From NCBI GenBank assembly GCA_965243615.1, contig CBDEVO010000003.1:3906001-3970000 (forward strand): a DNA stretch of 64,000 nucleotides. The letters run 5' to 3'. Within the stretch, counting starts at the first letter, position 1, and each line of letters starts with the position of its first letter. Position numbers and translations under genes: made by a program. The notes beneath the pieces are model-generated. The model saw only the letters and a list, made by a program, of their open reading frames with translations, ran no database searches and had not been told where the DNA came from. Positions 42,140 through 51,185 of the stretch are shown here, piece by piece. The stretch is from JAJEEA01 sp965243615 (GTDB lineage: Bacteria > Acidobacteriota > Vicinamibacteria > Vicinamibacterales > UBA8438).

Positions 42140-44299
42140 TCACTCCCCGAATACGCTCACGGTGTTCCGGAGGGCGTCGGTGGCCCGGATGACGACCGGC
42201 CCGGTGGCGGCCGCGTCCAGGACGACCTCGAAGCGTTCCACGAGCCCGTCGGGCACCCCGTCGAGGGGGAAGACCACCCGCCAGTCGCCGTTGCCGGCCG
42301 CCATCTCGACCCGCTGCACCGGCGACTGCGCGTCGCGCACGGTGAACGGCAGGACCACCCGGCCGCCCTCGCGCCGCCGCGCCCCCACCTCGATGCGGGG
42401 CGGGGCGTTGTCGACGTCGAAGACGGCGCTGTCGCGCTCGCCCACCAGCGCCGCCCCGGGCGCGTTCCCCGCCGCGTCGGACGCCGAGATGCGCACCCGG
42501 TAGGCGCCGTCGGGAATCAGCGTCGTGTCCCAGGCGAACACGGTCTCCCGCAACCCGCTCCGCAGCACCTGCCACCCGGTGTCGCCGTCCCGCTGGTAGG
42601 AGACGGCGTACTCCAGGGGGTCGCGGTTCGCGTCGCTCGCCTGCCAGCGGAACGTCCGGATGCCCTTGCGGTAGCCCTGGCGGCCCACGGTGGTGGCCGC
42701 GGCCCGCGACCCCGGCCGCTCGACGAGCCCCGCGAGCGGCGGGTCGCCGGTGCTGAGCGACTGCTGGAAGACGGTCCCCGGCGGGTGCACGGTGAGTTGG
42801 GTGACCTCGGGCCGCAGGTTGCGCGGCAGGTACGCGGCGGTCACCGCGGTCAGCACCGGCGAGGCGTCGCCCCCGCCGTGGAGGGTGGCCCGCCACTGCA
42901 GGTAGCGCGCGTTGGGGCTGGCGATGGGCGAGCCCGCCGCCTCGGTGTAGGCGTCCGACCACGGGCTCCACGTGTCGTTGGGAATCGCGGTGTTGCCCGA
43001 GCGGGTCGCCAGCTCGACGCGGCTGCCCGGCGGCGTCGACCCGCGCCAGCGCAACGTGCCCCAGCGGGCCGCCGCCCCCGCGTCGTGCACCTCCGACTCG
43101 TAGGTGCCCCGGGCCGCGAGGCGGCCCGCCGTGCGCAGGACCTTGCCGGGGTTGGCGGTGGCGTGCCACAGCGAGCCGTCGGCCGCCGGCAGCAGGCGGG
43201 TCACCTGCCGGGCCGGGGCCTGCCCCGAGAGGACCGTCCGCGGCGGATCGCCGGACACGCGGTACAGCTTGCCGTTCGGCCCGGTGCCGACGACCAGCGC
43301 CCCACGGTCGTCGAACGCCGCGTCGAACGGGGTGTCGAGGCTCGAGCGCCACAGCCGGTCCCACAGCCCGTCGGCGGTGATGTGGTAGACGGCCCCCTTC
43401 TCGCCGCCGCTCGCGGCCGACGTGGCGGCGGCCGGCGCCGCGGCGGGCGTCGCGGCGCTCCCGACCACGACCGCGGTGACGCTGGTGGTCACCGAGACCG
43501 TCGGCACCGGGGCCGCCGCCGCGGCCGGCGCCGGCGCCCCGCCGGGCGCGGGCTGGCCGCTCACGGCCACCGCGAGCAGCGAGCCGTCGGGCTGGGGCCG
43601 CAGCGAGCGGATCTCCTCGAACGGCGCGTCGAGCAGCACGAACGCCCGGCCGGCGGGGTCGATGCGCAACACTTGGCCGGGCGACTCGGTGCCCGCGAGC
43701 AGCGTCCCGTCTCCGGCGACGGCGAGCGAGAGCACGTGCGCGGCGTCGCTCGCGTAGAGCAGGGCGGGTTCGCCGCCGGCCGGCACGCGGTAGACGCGGG
43801 CGGGGTTGCCGGTGGCCACGTGCAGGGCGCCGTCGCCGTCGAGGGCGAGCGCCCAGATGTAGGTCTCCTCGGGATCGAACACCACCGTCGCCTCGCCGGC
43901 GGCGGTGACGCGGTACACCCGGCCCCCCGGCGACGTGCCCGCGTAGACGCCGCCCTCGCGGTCGGCCGCGAGGGCGTGCACGTCGAGCTCGTCGGCGTCG
44001 AGGATGACCGTGCCGGTACCGTCGGCCCCCAGCCGGTAGAGGCGCCCGTCGGTGCCGCTGCCCATCCAGAGAGCGCCGTCGGACGCGCGCGCGAGCGACC
44101 ACAGCGACGGCTCGGGGGTCTCGAGCACGGTGTCGGTGGCGGGGCCCAGCCGCAGGCGGCCCTCGTCGTCGACGGACAGGGCGTCGACCTCGCCGCGCAG
44201 GAACTCGGCCTGCGTCGACACCTGCCAGAAGACCGGCGACGACCCCGTGAGGGTCGCGGCGGTGGCGACAAAGAGGATCGGGAAGATACAGCGTCTCAT
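42140..44299 (-). CDS. Large secreted beta-propeller protein
   Basis: A 719-residue exported protein. A signal peptide (CIFPILFVATAATLTGSSP) is followed by FWQVSTQAEFLRGEVDALSVDDEGRL, then repeated propeller blades with the pattern G-x-YR-x-AG-x-G (RLYRLGADGTGTVIL, RVYRVTAAGEATVVF, RVYRVPAGGEPALLY). An Ala-rich low-complexity insertion (about 255-290) interrupts it. The C-terminal 250 residues are beta-sandwich, fibronectin-like (YAVSYQRDGDTGWQV, SDAAGNAPG). No catalytic residues are seen. It lies 73 nt downstream of the S55 gene on the same strand, so the two are probably co-transcribed. Function is unknown. Confidence 0.85.
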   Translation of the reverse strand: MRRCIFPILFVATAATLTGSSPVFWQVSTQAEFLRGEVDALSVDDEGRLRLGPATDTVLETPEPSLWSLARASDGALWMGSGTDGRLYRLGADGTGTVILDADELDVHALAADREGGVYAGTSPGGRVYRVTAAGEATVVFDPEETYIWALALDGDGALHVATGNPARVYRVPAGGEPALLYASDAAHVLSLAVAGDGTLLAGTESPGQVLRIDPAGRAFVLLDAPFEEIRSLRPQPDGSLLAVAVSGQPAPGGAPAPAAAAAPVPTVSVTTSVTAVVVGSAATPAAAPAAATSAASGGEKGAVYHITADGLWDRLWRSSLDTPFDAAFDDRGALVVGTGPNGKLYRVSGDPPRTVLSGQAPARQVTRLLPAADGSLWHATANPGKVLRTAGRLAARGTYESEVHDAGAAARWGTLRWRGSTPPGSRVELATRSGNTAIPNDTWSPWSDAYTEAAGSPIASPNARYLQWRATLHGGGDASPVLTAVTAAYLPRNLRPEVTQLTVHPPGTVFQQSLSTGDPPLAGLVERPGSRAAATTVGRQGYRKGIRTFRWQASDANRDPLEYAVSYQRDGDTGWQVLRSGLRETVFAWDTTLIPDGAYRVRISASDAAGNAPGAALVGERDSAVFDVDNAPPRIEVGARRREGGRVVLPFTVRDAQSPVQRVEMAAGNGDWRVVFPLDGVPDGLVERFEVVLDAAATGPVVIRATDALRNTVSVFGE

Positions 44300-44372
44300 C
44301 GGGAAGGAACGGCCCGCGGGCAGCGGGCCAAGGGTACGTGGGTCACGGCGGGGGAGATTCCGGGTGACTCCA

Positions 44373-46214
44373 TCAGGAGCCCAGATCCAGGTCGAGGACG
44401 CGGGCCCCCGAGACGACGCGGTCCACGGGCACCTCCCACTCGCGCAGGGCGGCGCTGCTCATGCGGGCGAGGCCGGCGCCGGCGCGGTCGGCCCCCAGCA
44501 CGTCCAGCACCGAGCGCGGCAGCGAGGGCAGCCGGCGGCCGTTGACGACCGCGCCGGCGTCGCCGCGCCGAAGCTGCACGTAGAAACGGTCGTTGCGCCG
44601 CGCCGTGTTCAGGGCGTCGATGAGGTGCCGGAGGCTCGTGGGGCGCGCCGCCAGCCCCGCCTGCTGCCGCTCCTCGCGGGCGAGGGTCGCGCCGTCGGCC
44701 ACCAGCAGTCGGATGCGGCCGCGCGCCGTCGACGGCAGGTCGACCATCACCGTCCGTATCTCGACCTCGCCGTCGCGGGCGCGGATGGCGAGGCGCAGCG
44801 GCGCCGTCCGCCCCGGCCGCGGGCGCGGGTCGTCGAGCCAGACGCGCTCCAGCTCGGCCGTCCGCGTGCCGTCGCGGGCGGTGACCGACACGTCCACCCG
44901 CTCGACCGTCACCGGCTCGAGCCCGTTGTCGACGAGCGCCGTCAGGGGCCCCGCGACGTAGGCGGCGGCGAGGACGGTGGCGGCGTTGCCGGTGAAGGTC
45001 TCCTCGAACCGGGCCGCCGGATGGCCGGCCAGGGCCACCTCTCCGCGCACCGTGTAGGTGGCCGCCCCCACCTGCCGGTTGTGCGAGAACAGGGTGTTGA
45101 GCATCGCGTTGTAGGCGAGCAGCGGCGTGAAGATCGCGTCGTCGACGACCTCGAACTCGAAGGTGTCGCTCCGTTGCCGCTCCGGCGCGTCGAGGGCGAT
45201 GCGGACGGGCACGAGGCGCGGGCCGGGGCCGAGGCTGCCGCTGATGCCGCTCGAGCGGTCCTGATCGATGGTGCCGAGGGTCTCGCCGACGGTGGCGATG
45301 CGCGACGAGATCAACTGGCTGGGCAGCACCGTGTGGACGTAGGCGCGGGTCATCGGGAAGCGCGACGTCCCGAGGTTGTAGAAGGGGTGCCCGAACGCGT
45401 ACACCCGGCCGTCCTCGACGAGGGTTACGGTACCCGTGCCCGCCATCGACAGGTCGCCCCGCATGAGGCTCACGCCCACCGCGTCGCCGGCCTGGAGGGG
45501 CGCGTCGGACTGTGCCGCGGCCCTGCCTGCCACCGTCCCGCCCACGACGGGGGCGAGGCCGGCGGGGCCGAACATCGCGGCGATGCGGTCGAACGCGCCC
45601 GGGGTGAAGCCGCTCAGGGTGAGGGGCGTGGCGATGGGGCGCAGGCGGACCCCGTACGAGGCCCCCGCGCCGGCCGGCAGCCCCGTCGCGTCGACGTCGC
45701 CGGGCCGCGCCGCGAACGGCTCCGGTCGCGCGAGGCGGGTCGACAGCAGGCCCGTCAGGCTGTCGGCGGCCAAGGGGAGGGTCAGCTCGGGGGCGGCGCG
45801 GGCGGCCCGGGGCGGCGCCGGCGTGTCGTCCCGCAGCATCTCCCCGATCGGCGTGATGCCTGCGATGGTCTCCTTGGCGAACGAGCCGAGGGCGTAGGAG
45901 ACGGCCCCGACGAGCCGCCCGTCGATGTACACGGGGCTGCCGCTCATGCCCTGGATGACCCCGCTCGCGGCCAGCGGCCCTCCGTCGAGGCGGGCGAGGA
46001 CGAGGTTACGGCGGGGCCCGAACGAGTTCTCGAGCACCCCGATGATCTCGGCCGTGAACTCGCTCCGCTTCGTGCCGTCGAAGACGGTGAGGCCCGTGCC
46101 CCGCATGCCCGCCCGCACCTCCTCGACCGGCATGGTGACGGTGGCCGCGGGCAGCACCGCGAAGAGGCCCCCGGTCGCGAGGGCGAGAGCCAGGAGCGGC
46201 CTGTTAGGATTCAT
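44373..46214 (-). CDS. SpoIVB-like S55 peptidase domain protein
   Basis: A 613-residue exported protein. The signal peptide (LALALATGGLFAVLPAATVTM) is followed by the SpoIVB-like S55 serine peptidase domain. GTGLTVFDGTKRSEFTAEIIGVL opens it, and GMSGSPVYIDGRLVGAVSYAL holds the candidate nucleophile Ser near residue 89. The SpoIVB family also has a PDZ-like region. The remaining 350 residues are beta-rich with no clear domain. I chose the ATG at 46214, just before the signal peptide; an upstream frame is open but runs through the promoter. Bacillus SpoIVB signals in sporulation; here there is no sporulation context, so the substrate is unknown. Confidence 0.85.
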   Translation of the reverse strand: MNPNRPLLALALATGGLFAVLPAATVTMPVEEVRAGMRGTGLTVFDGTKRSEFTAEIIGVLENSFGPRRNLVLARLDGGPLAASGVIQGMSGSPVYIDGRLVGAVSYALGSFAKETIAGITPIGEMLRDDTPAPPRAARAAPELTLPLAADSLTGLLSTRLARPEPFAARPGDVDATGLPAGAGASYGVRLRPIATPLTLSGFTPGAFDRIAAMFGPAGLAPVVGGTVAGRAAAQSDAPLQAGDAVGVSLMRGDLSMAGTGTVTLVEDGRVYAFGHPFYNLGTSRFPMTRAYVHTVLPSQLISSRIATVGETLGTIDQDRSSGISGSLGPGPRLVPVRIALDAPERQRSDTFEFEVVDDAIFTPLLAYNAMLNTLFSHNRQVGAATYTVRGEVALAGHPAARFEETFTGNAATVLAAAYVAGPLTALVDNGLEPVTVERVDVSVTARDGTRTAELERVWLDDPRPRPGRTAPLRLAIRARDGEVEIRTVMVDLPSTARGRIRLLVADGATLAREERQQAGLAARPTSLRHLIDALNTARRNDRFYVQLRRGDAGAVVNGRRLPSLPRSVLDVLGADRAGAGLARMSSAALREWEVPVDRVVSGARVLDLDLGS

Positions 46215-46247
46215 GGAAGATGGCCGGAGGTGCGCCGGAACGAGACC

Positions 46248-46277
46248 CTTATAGCGAAGGAAGTGCTTACGGGTCAA
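46248..46277 (-). promoter_or_regulatory. Promoter for the S55 peptidase gene
   Basis: On the minus strand: TTGACC (46277-46272), an 18-nt spacer and TATAAG (46253-46248), 33 nt before the start codon. It is back to back with the aromatic operon promoter. Confidence 0.65.
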
Positions 46278-46316
46278 GCAGAAGGCTCCCCGCGGGGAGC
46301 GCGGCGGCCGCGGATC

Positions 46317-46346
46317 TTGACACCGTCGCTTGGCGTTTGCTAGCGT
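46317..46346 (+). promoter_or_regulatory. Promoter of the aromatic amino acid operon
   Basis: Perfect TTGACA (46317-46322), an 18-nt spacer, and TAGCGT (46341-46346). It would start an RNA near 46353, giving about 60 nt to the leader ORF start and about 238 nt to the end of the attenuator terminator. Confidence 0.7.
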
Positions 46347-46412
46347 AGGCGTTTCGCTGGCTGGCGAGCGGTCGTGTCTACATGACGGTGTAGTCAGTTG
46401 CAGGTGCCTCAA

Positions 46413-46532
46413 GTGTTCGAAGATCGGACGATTGCGCGGCGGCACGGCTTGGTCCCGGCATGCGGGGGTGGAGCGCGCGCTTGGTGGGGTTACTGGTTTA
46501 CCCGGCCCGGAGAGGTGCGTCTGCCCGCCTGA
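46413..46532 (+). CDS. Trp/Tyr/Phe attenuation leader peptide
   Basis: A 39-codon ORF starting at GTG 46413, with AGGTG (46402-46406) 6 nt upstream. Residues 23-32 are ARAWWGYWFT: three Trp, one Tyr and one Phe codon within six consecutive codons (46482-46499). It ends at TGA 46530, after overlapping the 5' arm of the antiterminator (46507-46515). This is the geometry of classical leader peptides: scarcity of a charged aromatic tRNA would stall the ribosome at the cluster and leave the antiterminator arm free. The start codon is an inference; the aromatic cluster itself is certain. The peptide probably has no other function. Confidence 0.75.
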   Translation: MFEDRTIARRHGLVPACGGGARAWWGYWFTRPGEVRLPA

Positions 46533-46566
46533 CCACAGCCACAGCAGAACGCGACAGCCTCTCCGG
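46507..46566 (+). promoter_or_regulatory. Antiterminator pairing of the attenuator
   Basis: CCGGAGAGG (46507-46515) is perfectly complementary to CCTCTCCGG (46558-46566). The second segment is also the 5' arm of the terminator stem, so the two structures exclude each other. The first arm lies within the leader ORF, beginning 8 nt after the TTT codon, so ribosome position decides which forms. Confidence 0.75.
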
Positions 46567-46590
46567 CCCCCGGTTGGAGAGGCTTTTTTT
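46556..46590 (+). terminator. Rho-independent attenuator terminator upstream of aroDE
   Basis: AGCCTCTCC (46556-46564) pairs perfectly with GGAGAGGCT (46576-46584), loop of 11 nt, followed by a run of T to 46590. It ends 25 nt before the aroDE ATG, so it can only make sense as a conditional terminator of the downstream operon. Confidence 0.93.
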
Positions 46591-46615
46591 GTGGGAGTGA
46601 GTGAGGACCGCCCTG

Positions 46616-48109
46616 ATGAACCGGGCTCGACTGTGCGCCACCGTGACGGCCGGGACGACGGCCGGCCTGCGGGCCGCGCGGGACGCGGTGCGCGGCGCCG
46701 ACCTCGTCGAGCTGCGGCTCGACGGGGTGAGGGATCTCGATGTGGAGGGGGCCCTGGCCGGCCGGTCCGGCCCGGTGGTGGTGACGTGCCGCCCGGTCTG
46801 GGAGGGCGGCCGGTTCGCGGGGTCGGAGGAGGAGCGGCGGCGCATCCTCGTGCGGGCGTTCGAGCTCGGCGCCGACTGGGTCGATCTGGAGTGGCGAGGC
46901 GGGTTCGAGGAGCTCGTCGCCGAGCGGCGGGGCCGGAACGTGGTGCTGTCGACGCACGACTTCGACGCCACCCCGGACGACCTGGAGTCGCGGTACCGGG
47001 CGATGCGGGCCACCGGGGCCGGGGTCGTCAAGATCGCCGCCCGCAGCCGCTCGGCCGCCGACGTCGTGCGGCTGCACCGGCTCGGGCGCAGCGCGCGGGG
47101 CGAGGCGGCGGTGCTGGTGGGGATGGGGCCTGTCGGCGTGCCCACCCGCCTCCTGTCGGGACGCTTCGGGTCGGCCTGGACGTACGCCGGTGACGGAGTG
47201 GCCCCGGGCCAGGTGCCCCTGTCCGACATGATCGGGCGCTACCGCTGCCATCGCGTCTCGGCGTCGACGGCGGTCTACGGGGTCGCCGGCGCCCCGATCG
47301 CGCACTCCCTGTCCCCGGTCATGCACAACGCCGGCTTCGCCGAGGCGGGGCTCGACGCGATCTACGTCCCCTTCGAGGCCACCGACGCGGACGACCTCAT
47401 GGAGCTCGCGCGGACGCTCGGCGTGAAGGGTCTCAGCGTCACCGCGCCCTTCAAGGAATCGGTCCTGGCCCATGTCGCCGACGTCGACCCGGTGGGGCGG
47501 CGGACCGGCGCCATCAACACGCTTCGCGCCGAGGACGGCGGGTGGCGGGGGCTGAACACCGACGTGGCCGGCCTTCTCGCGCCGCTGGAGGCGCAGGGCG
47601 GCGTCGGCGGGCTCCGTTGCTGCGTGCTCGGGGCCGGCGGCGCCGCGCGGGCGGCGGCGGTGGGCCTGGCCGGCGCGGGCGCCGCGGTGACGGTGTGCGC
47701 CCGCCGCCCCGAGCGTGCGGCCGAGGTCGCGGCCCTCGCGGGGGGCTCCGCGGTTCCGTACCCACCCCCGCGCGGATCGTGGGACCTGCTGGTGAACACG
47801 ACCCCGGTCGGCACCGCGCCCGACGTCGACGACACCCCGGTGCCGGCGGCGGCGCTGGCGGGCGGCGCCACCGTCTACGACCTCGTCTACAACCCCACCC
47901 GGACCCGGCTGCTGCGCGAGGCGGAGGCGGCGGGCTGCCGCACCATCGGCGGCCTCGACATGCTCGCGGCCCAGGCGGTGCGGCAGTTCGAGTGGTGGCT
48001 GGGGACGCGTCCGTCCACCGGCCTGTTCCTGCGGGCGGCGCGGGAGGCCCTGGCCGCCCGGGAGCGGCCGCCGTCGCGGGAGGAGACCGCGCAGGAAGCG
48101 CCGGCATGA
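46616..48109 (+). CDS. aroDE: Bifunctional 3-dehydroquinate dehydratase / shikimate dehydrogenase
   Basis: A 497-residue fusion catalysing steps three and four of the shikimate pathway. Residues 1-215 are type I dehydroquinase: VELRLDGVRD, the general base H114 (STHDFD) and the Schiff-base K139 (VKIAARS). Residues 220-497 are shikimate dehydrogenase: AHSLSPVMHNAGF, K280 in TAPFKES, GLNTDVAG, and the NADP site LGAGGAARAAAVGLAGAG. I chose ATG 46616, which has GAGG 9 nt upstream; GTG 46601 is an alternative. Its TGA is overlapped by the trpE ATG. Confidence 0.95.
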   Translation: MNRARLCATVTAGTTAGLRAARDAVRGADLVELRLDGVRDLDVEGALAGRSGPVVVTCRPVWEGGRFAGSEEERRRILVRAFELGADWVDLEWRGGFEELVAERRGRNVVLSTHDFDATPDDLESRYRAMRATGAGVVKIAARSRSAADVVRLHRLGRSARGEAAVLVGMGPVGVPTRLLSGRFGSAWTYAGDGVAPGQVPLSDMIGRYRCHRVSASTAVYGVAGAPIAHSLSPVMHNAGFAEAGLDAIYVPFEATDADDLMELARTLGVKGLSVTAPFKESVLAHVADVDPVGRRTGAINTLRAEDGGWRGLNTDVAGLLAPLEAQGGVGGLRCCVLGAGGAARAAAVGLAGAGAAVTVCARRPERAAEVAALAGGSAVPYPPPRGSWDLLVNTTPVGTAPDVDDTPVPAAALAGGATVYDLVYNPTRTRLLREAEAAGCRTIGGLDMLAAQAVRQFEWWLGTRPSTGLFLRAAREALAARERPPSREETAQEAPA

Positions 48110-49578
48110 GCATCACCACGTTCGAGACGTTTCGGGAGCTGGCCGGGCGCGGCACCTTCGTGCCGGTCTGCAAGGAGATCCTGGCCGACCTCCTCACGCC
48201 CCTGTCGGCGTTCCTCAAGGTGGCCGAGCACGCGGACTACGCCTTTCTGTTCGAGAGCGTGGAAGGGGGCGAGCAGGTTGCCCGCTACTCGTTCCTCGGC
48301 AAGGACCCGTTCCTCGTGCTGCGGGCGCGGGACGGGCGGACCATCGTCGAGGAGGGCGGCGTCACGACGACCGACCCGACCCCCTTCCTCGACCGGCTGC
48401 GGCGGGTGATGAGCGACTACCGGGCCCCCGTCGTGCCGGGCATGCCGCGGTTCACGGGCGGGGCCGTCGGCTTCCTCGGCTACGAGGCGGCCCAGTGGTT
48501 CGAGCCCGTGCTCGGGCCGGTCTGGGAGCGGCGCGGCGCGCCCGCGACCGGCGACGACCAGGCCGCCTTCATGGTGTTCGACACGATCCTCGCGTTCGAC
48601 CACGTCAAGCACCGGATACTCGTCATCGCCAACGCCCGCGTCGACCCGGGGGCGGACCTCGACGCCGCCTACCGGTTCGCCTGCGCCCGCATCCACTTCC
48701 TCGAACGGGAGCTCGAGCGCAGCCTGTCCGAGCCCGCGGTGACCGCGTCGGGCCCGCGGGAGGTCCGCTCGAACACGAGCCGGGAGGCGTTCGAGGCGGC
48801 GGTGCGGACCGCGAAGGACCACATCGCGGCCGGCGACATCTTCCAGGTGGTCCTGTCGCAGCGGTTCGAGACCCGGGTGGACGCCGACCCGTTCAGCGTG
48901 TACCGGGCCCTGCGGCACGTGAACCCGTCGCCGTACATGTACTTCATCCGCATGGGCGGGCTGTCCATCGTCGGCTCGTCGCCGGAGATGCTGGTGCGCG
49001 TGGAGGGGCGGCAGGTCATCACCCACCCCATCGCCGGCACCCGTCCCCGCGGCCGCGACGACGCCGAGGACCACCGGCTGGCCGAGGAGCTGAAGCAGAA
49101 CGAGAAGGAGAAGGCCGAGCACGTGATGCTCGTCGACCTCGGCCGCAACGACATCGGCCGGGTGTCGGAGTACGGCACGGTGCAGGTGGCCCAGTTCATG
49201 GCGCTCGAGCGCTACTCGCACGTCATGCACCTGGTGTCCCGGGTCGAGGGACGGCTGCGCGAGGACCGGGACCGGCTCGACGCCCTCGCCGCGTGCTTCC
49301 CGGCCGGCACCGTGTCCGGCGCCCCGAAGATCCGCGCGATGGAGATCATCTCGGACCTCGAGCCGACGCGGCGGGGCATCTACGCGGGGGCCATCGGCTA
49401 CGTCGACTTCGCGGGCAACCTCGACTGCTGCATCACCATCCGGACCATCGCCATGCGCGACGGCCGGGCCCGCGTGCAGGCGGGGGCCGGCATCGTCGCC
49501 GACTCGGACCCGGCGGCGGAGTACGACGAGACGCGGGACAAGGCCTCGGCCCTGCTGCGGGCCCTGGAGATGGTCTGA
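48106..49578 (+). CDS. trpE: Anthranilate synthase component I
   Basis: A 490-residue enzyme making anthranilate from chorismate with glutamine-derived ammonia from TrpG. The N-terminal allosteric region carries FLFESVEGGEQVARYSFLG, part of the Trp feedback site. The chorismate-binding domain has DIFQVVLSQRFE, PSPYMYFIRMGGLSIVGSSPE, HPIAGTRPRG, LVDLGRNDIGRV and the FPAGTVSGAPKIRAMEII signature. It overlaps aroDE by 4 nt and lies 13 nt before trpG. Confidence 0.97.
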   Translation: MSITTFETFRELAGRGTFVPVCKEILADLLTPLSAFLKVAEHADYAFLFESVEGGEQVARYSFLGKDPFLVLRARDGRTIVEEGGVTTTDPTPFLDRLRRVMSDYRAPVVPGMPRFTGGAVGFLGYEAAQWFEPVLGPVWERRGAPATGDDQAAFMVFDTILAFDHVKHRILVIANARVDPGADLDAAYRFACARIHFLERELERSLSEPAVTASGPREVRSNTSREAFEAAVRTAKDHIAAGDIFQVVLSQRFETRVDADPFSVYRALRHVNPSPYMYFIRMGGLSIVGSSPEMLVRVEGRQVITHPIAGTRPRGRDDAEDHRLAEELKQNEKEKAEHVMLVDLGRNDIGRVSEYGTVQVAQFMALERYSHVMHLVSRVEGRLREDRDRLDALAACFPAGTVSGAPKIRAMEIISDLEPTRRGIYAGAIGYVDFAGNLDCCITIRTIAMRDGRARVQAGAGIVADSDPAAEYDETRDKASALLRALEMV

Positions 49579-49591
49579 CGCGAGGCGCGCC

Positions 49592-50158
<567 letters not shown>

Positions 50159-50159
50159 C

Positions 50160-51185
50160 GTGTTCGCCGACCTGATAGAGAGGCTGCACCGCCGGCAGGA
50201 CCTGAGCGTCGACGAGGCGGCGGGCGCGATGGAGGAGATCATGGCCGGGCGCGCCGCCCCCGCCCAGATTGCGGGGCTGCTCGTCGCCCTGTCGATGAAG
50301 GGGGAGCGGCCGTCCGAGATCGTGGGGCTGGCCAAGACCATGCGCGCCAACGCGGTGCCCCTGCCGGCCGGCGACCGGCTCCGGTTCGATACCTGCGGCA
50401 CCGGCGGCGACCGCGCGTCGACGTTCAACGTCTCGTCGCTCGCCGCCCTCGTCCTCGCCGCCTGCGGGGTGACCGTCGCCAAGCACGGCAACCGCGCCGT
50501 TTCCAGCCGCTGCGGCAGTGCCGATCTCTTCGCCGCCCTCGGGGTCGGGGTCGACGCGCCCCCCCCGGTTGTCGAGCGCTGCCTCGACACCTGCGGCATC
50601 GCGTTCCTGTTCGCCCCCACGTTCCATCCTTCGATGCGGCACGCCGCCCCCACCCGGCGCGAACTCGGCGTACGCACCGTCTTCAACCTGCTCGGCCCCC
50701 TGACGAACCCCGCCGGCGTCGCCCGGCAGCTCGTCGGCGTGTCGCGGCCCGACCACACCGATCTGCTCGCCCGGGCCCTCGCCGACCTCGGGACGGAACG
50801 GGCGTGGGTGGCGCACGGCGCCGACGGGCTCGACGAGATCTCCACCACCGGCCACACCAAGGTGTCGGAGTGCCGCGACGGCATCGTCCGCAGCTTCTTC
50901 CTGCATCCGGACGACTTCGGGCTGCCGGTGGCCCGCATCGAGGACATCCGGGCGGAGACGCCGGACGACAACGAGACGATCGCGAGGGACGTGCTGGCCG
51001 GCCGCCCCGGTCCCCCGCGGGACATGGTGCTCGCGAACGCGGCGGCGGGGCTGCTCATCACCGGGCGGGCCGGCGACCTGCGGGCCGGCGTCGACATGGC
51101 CGCCGCCGCCATCGACGACGGCCGGGCTCGGGAAACGCTGGACCGGCTCGTGGCGGCGACCGCGGCAGAGGCGGGGGAGGCATGA
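50160..51185 (+). CDS. trpD: Anthranilate phosphoribosyltransferase
   Basis: A 341-residue enzyme that attaches PRPP-derived phosphoribose to anthranilate. It has DTCGTGGDRASTFNVSSLAALV, the KHGNRAVSSRCGSADLFAALG anthranilate/PRPP loop, FLFAPTFHPSMRHAAPTRRELG and LGPLTNPA. It starts at GTG 50160. The stop TGA lies inside ATGA, whose ATG opens the 32-codon small ORF described next. It is full length with intact motifs. Confidence 0.97.
   Translation: MFADLIERLHRRQDLSVDEAAGAMEEIMAGRAAPAQIAGLLVALSMKGERPSEIVGLAKTMRANAVPLPAGDRLRFDTCGTGGDRASTFNVSSLAALVLAACGVTVAKHGNRAVSSRCGSADLFAALGVGVDAPPPVVERCLDTCGIAFLFAPTFHPSMRHAAPTRRELGVRTVFNLLGPLTNPAGVARQLVGVSRPDHTDLLARALADLGTERAWVAHGADGLDEISTTGHTKVSECRDGIVRSFFLHPDDFGLPVARIEDIRAETPDDNETIARDVLAGRPGPPRDMVLANAAAGLLITGRAGDLRAGVDMAAAAIDDGRARETLDRLVAATAAEAGEA

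Noticed and set aside
46464..46480. Segment resembling a T-box motif (GGGTGGAGCGCG) upstream of aroDE
   Set aside because: It differs from the AGGGTGGNACCGCG core at key positions, lies about 90 nt from the terminator and does not pair with its stem. The leader ORF with aromatic codons explains the region better.
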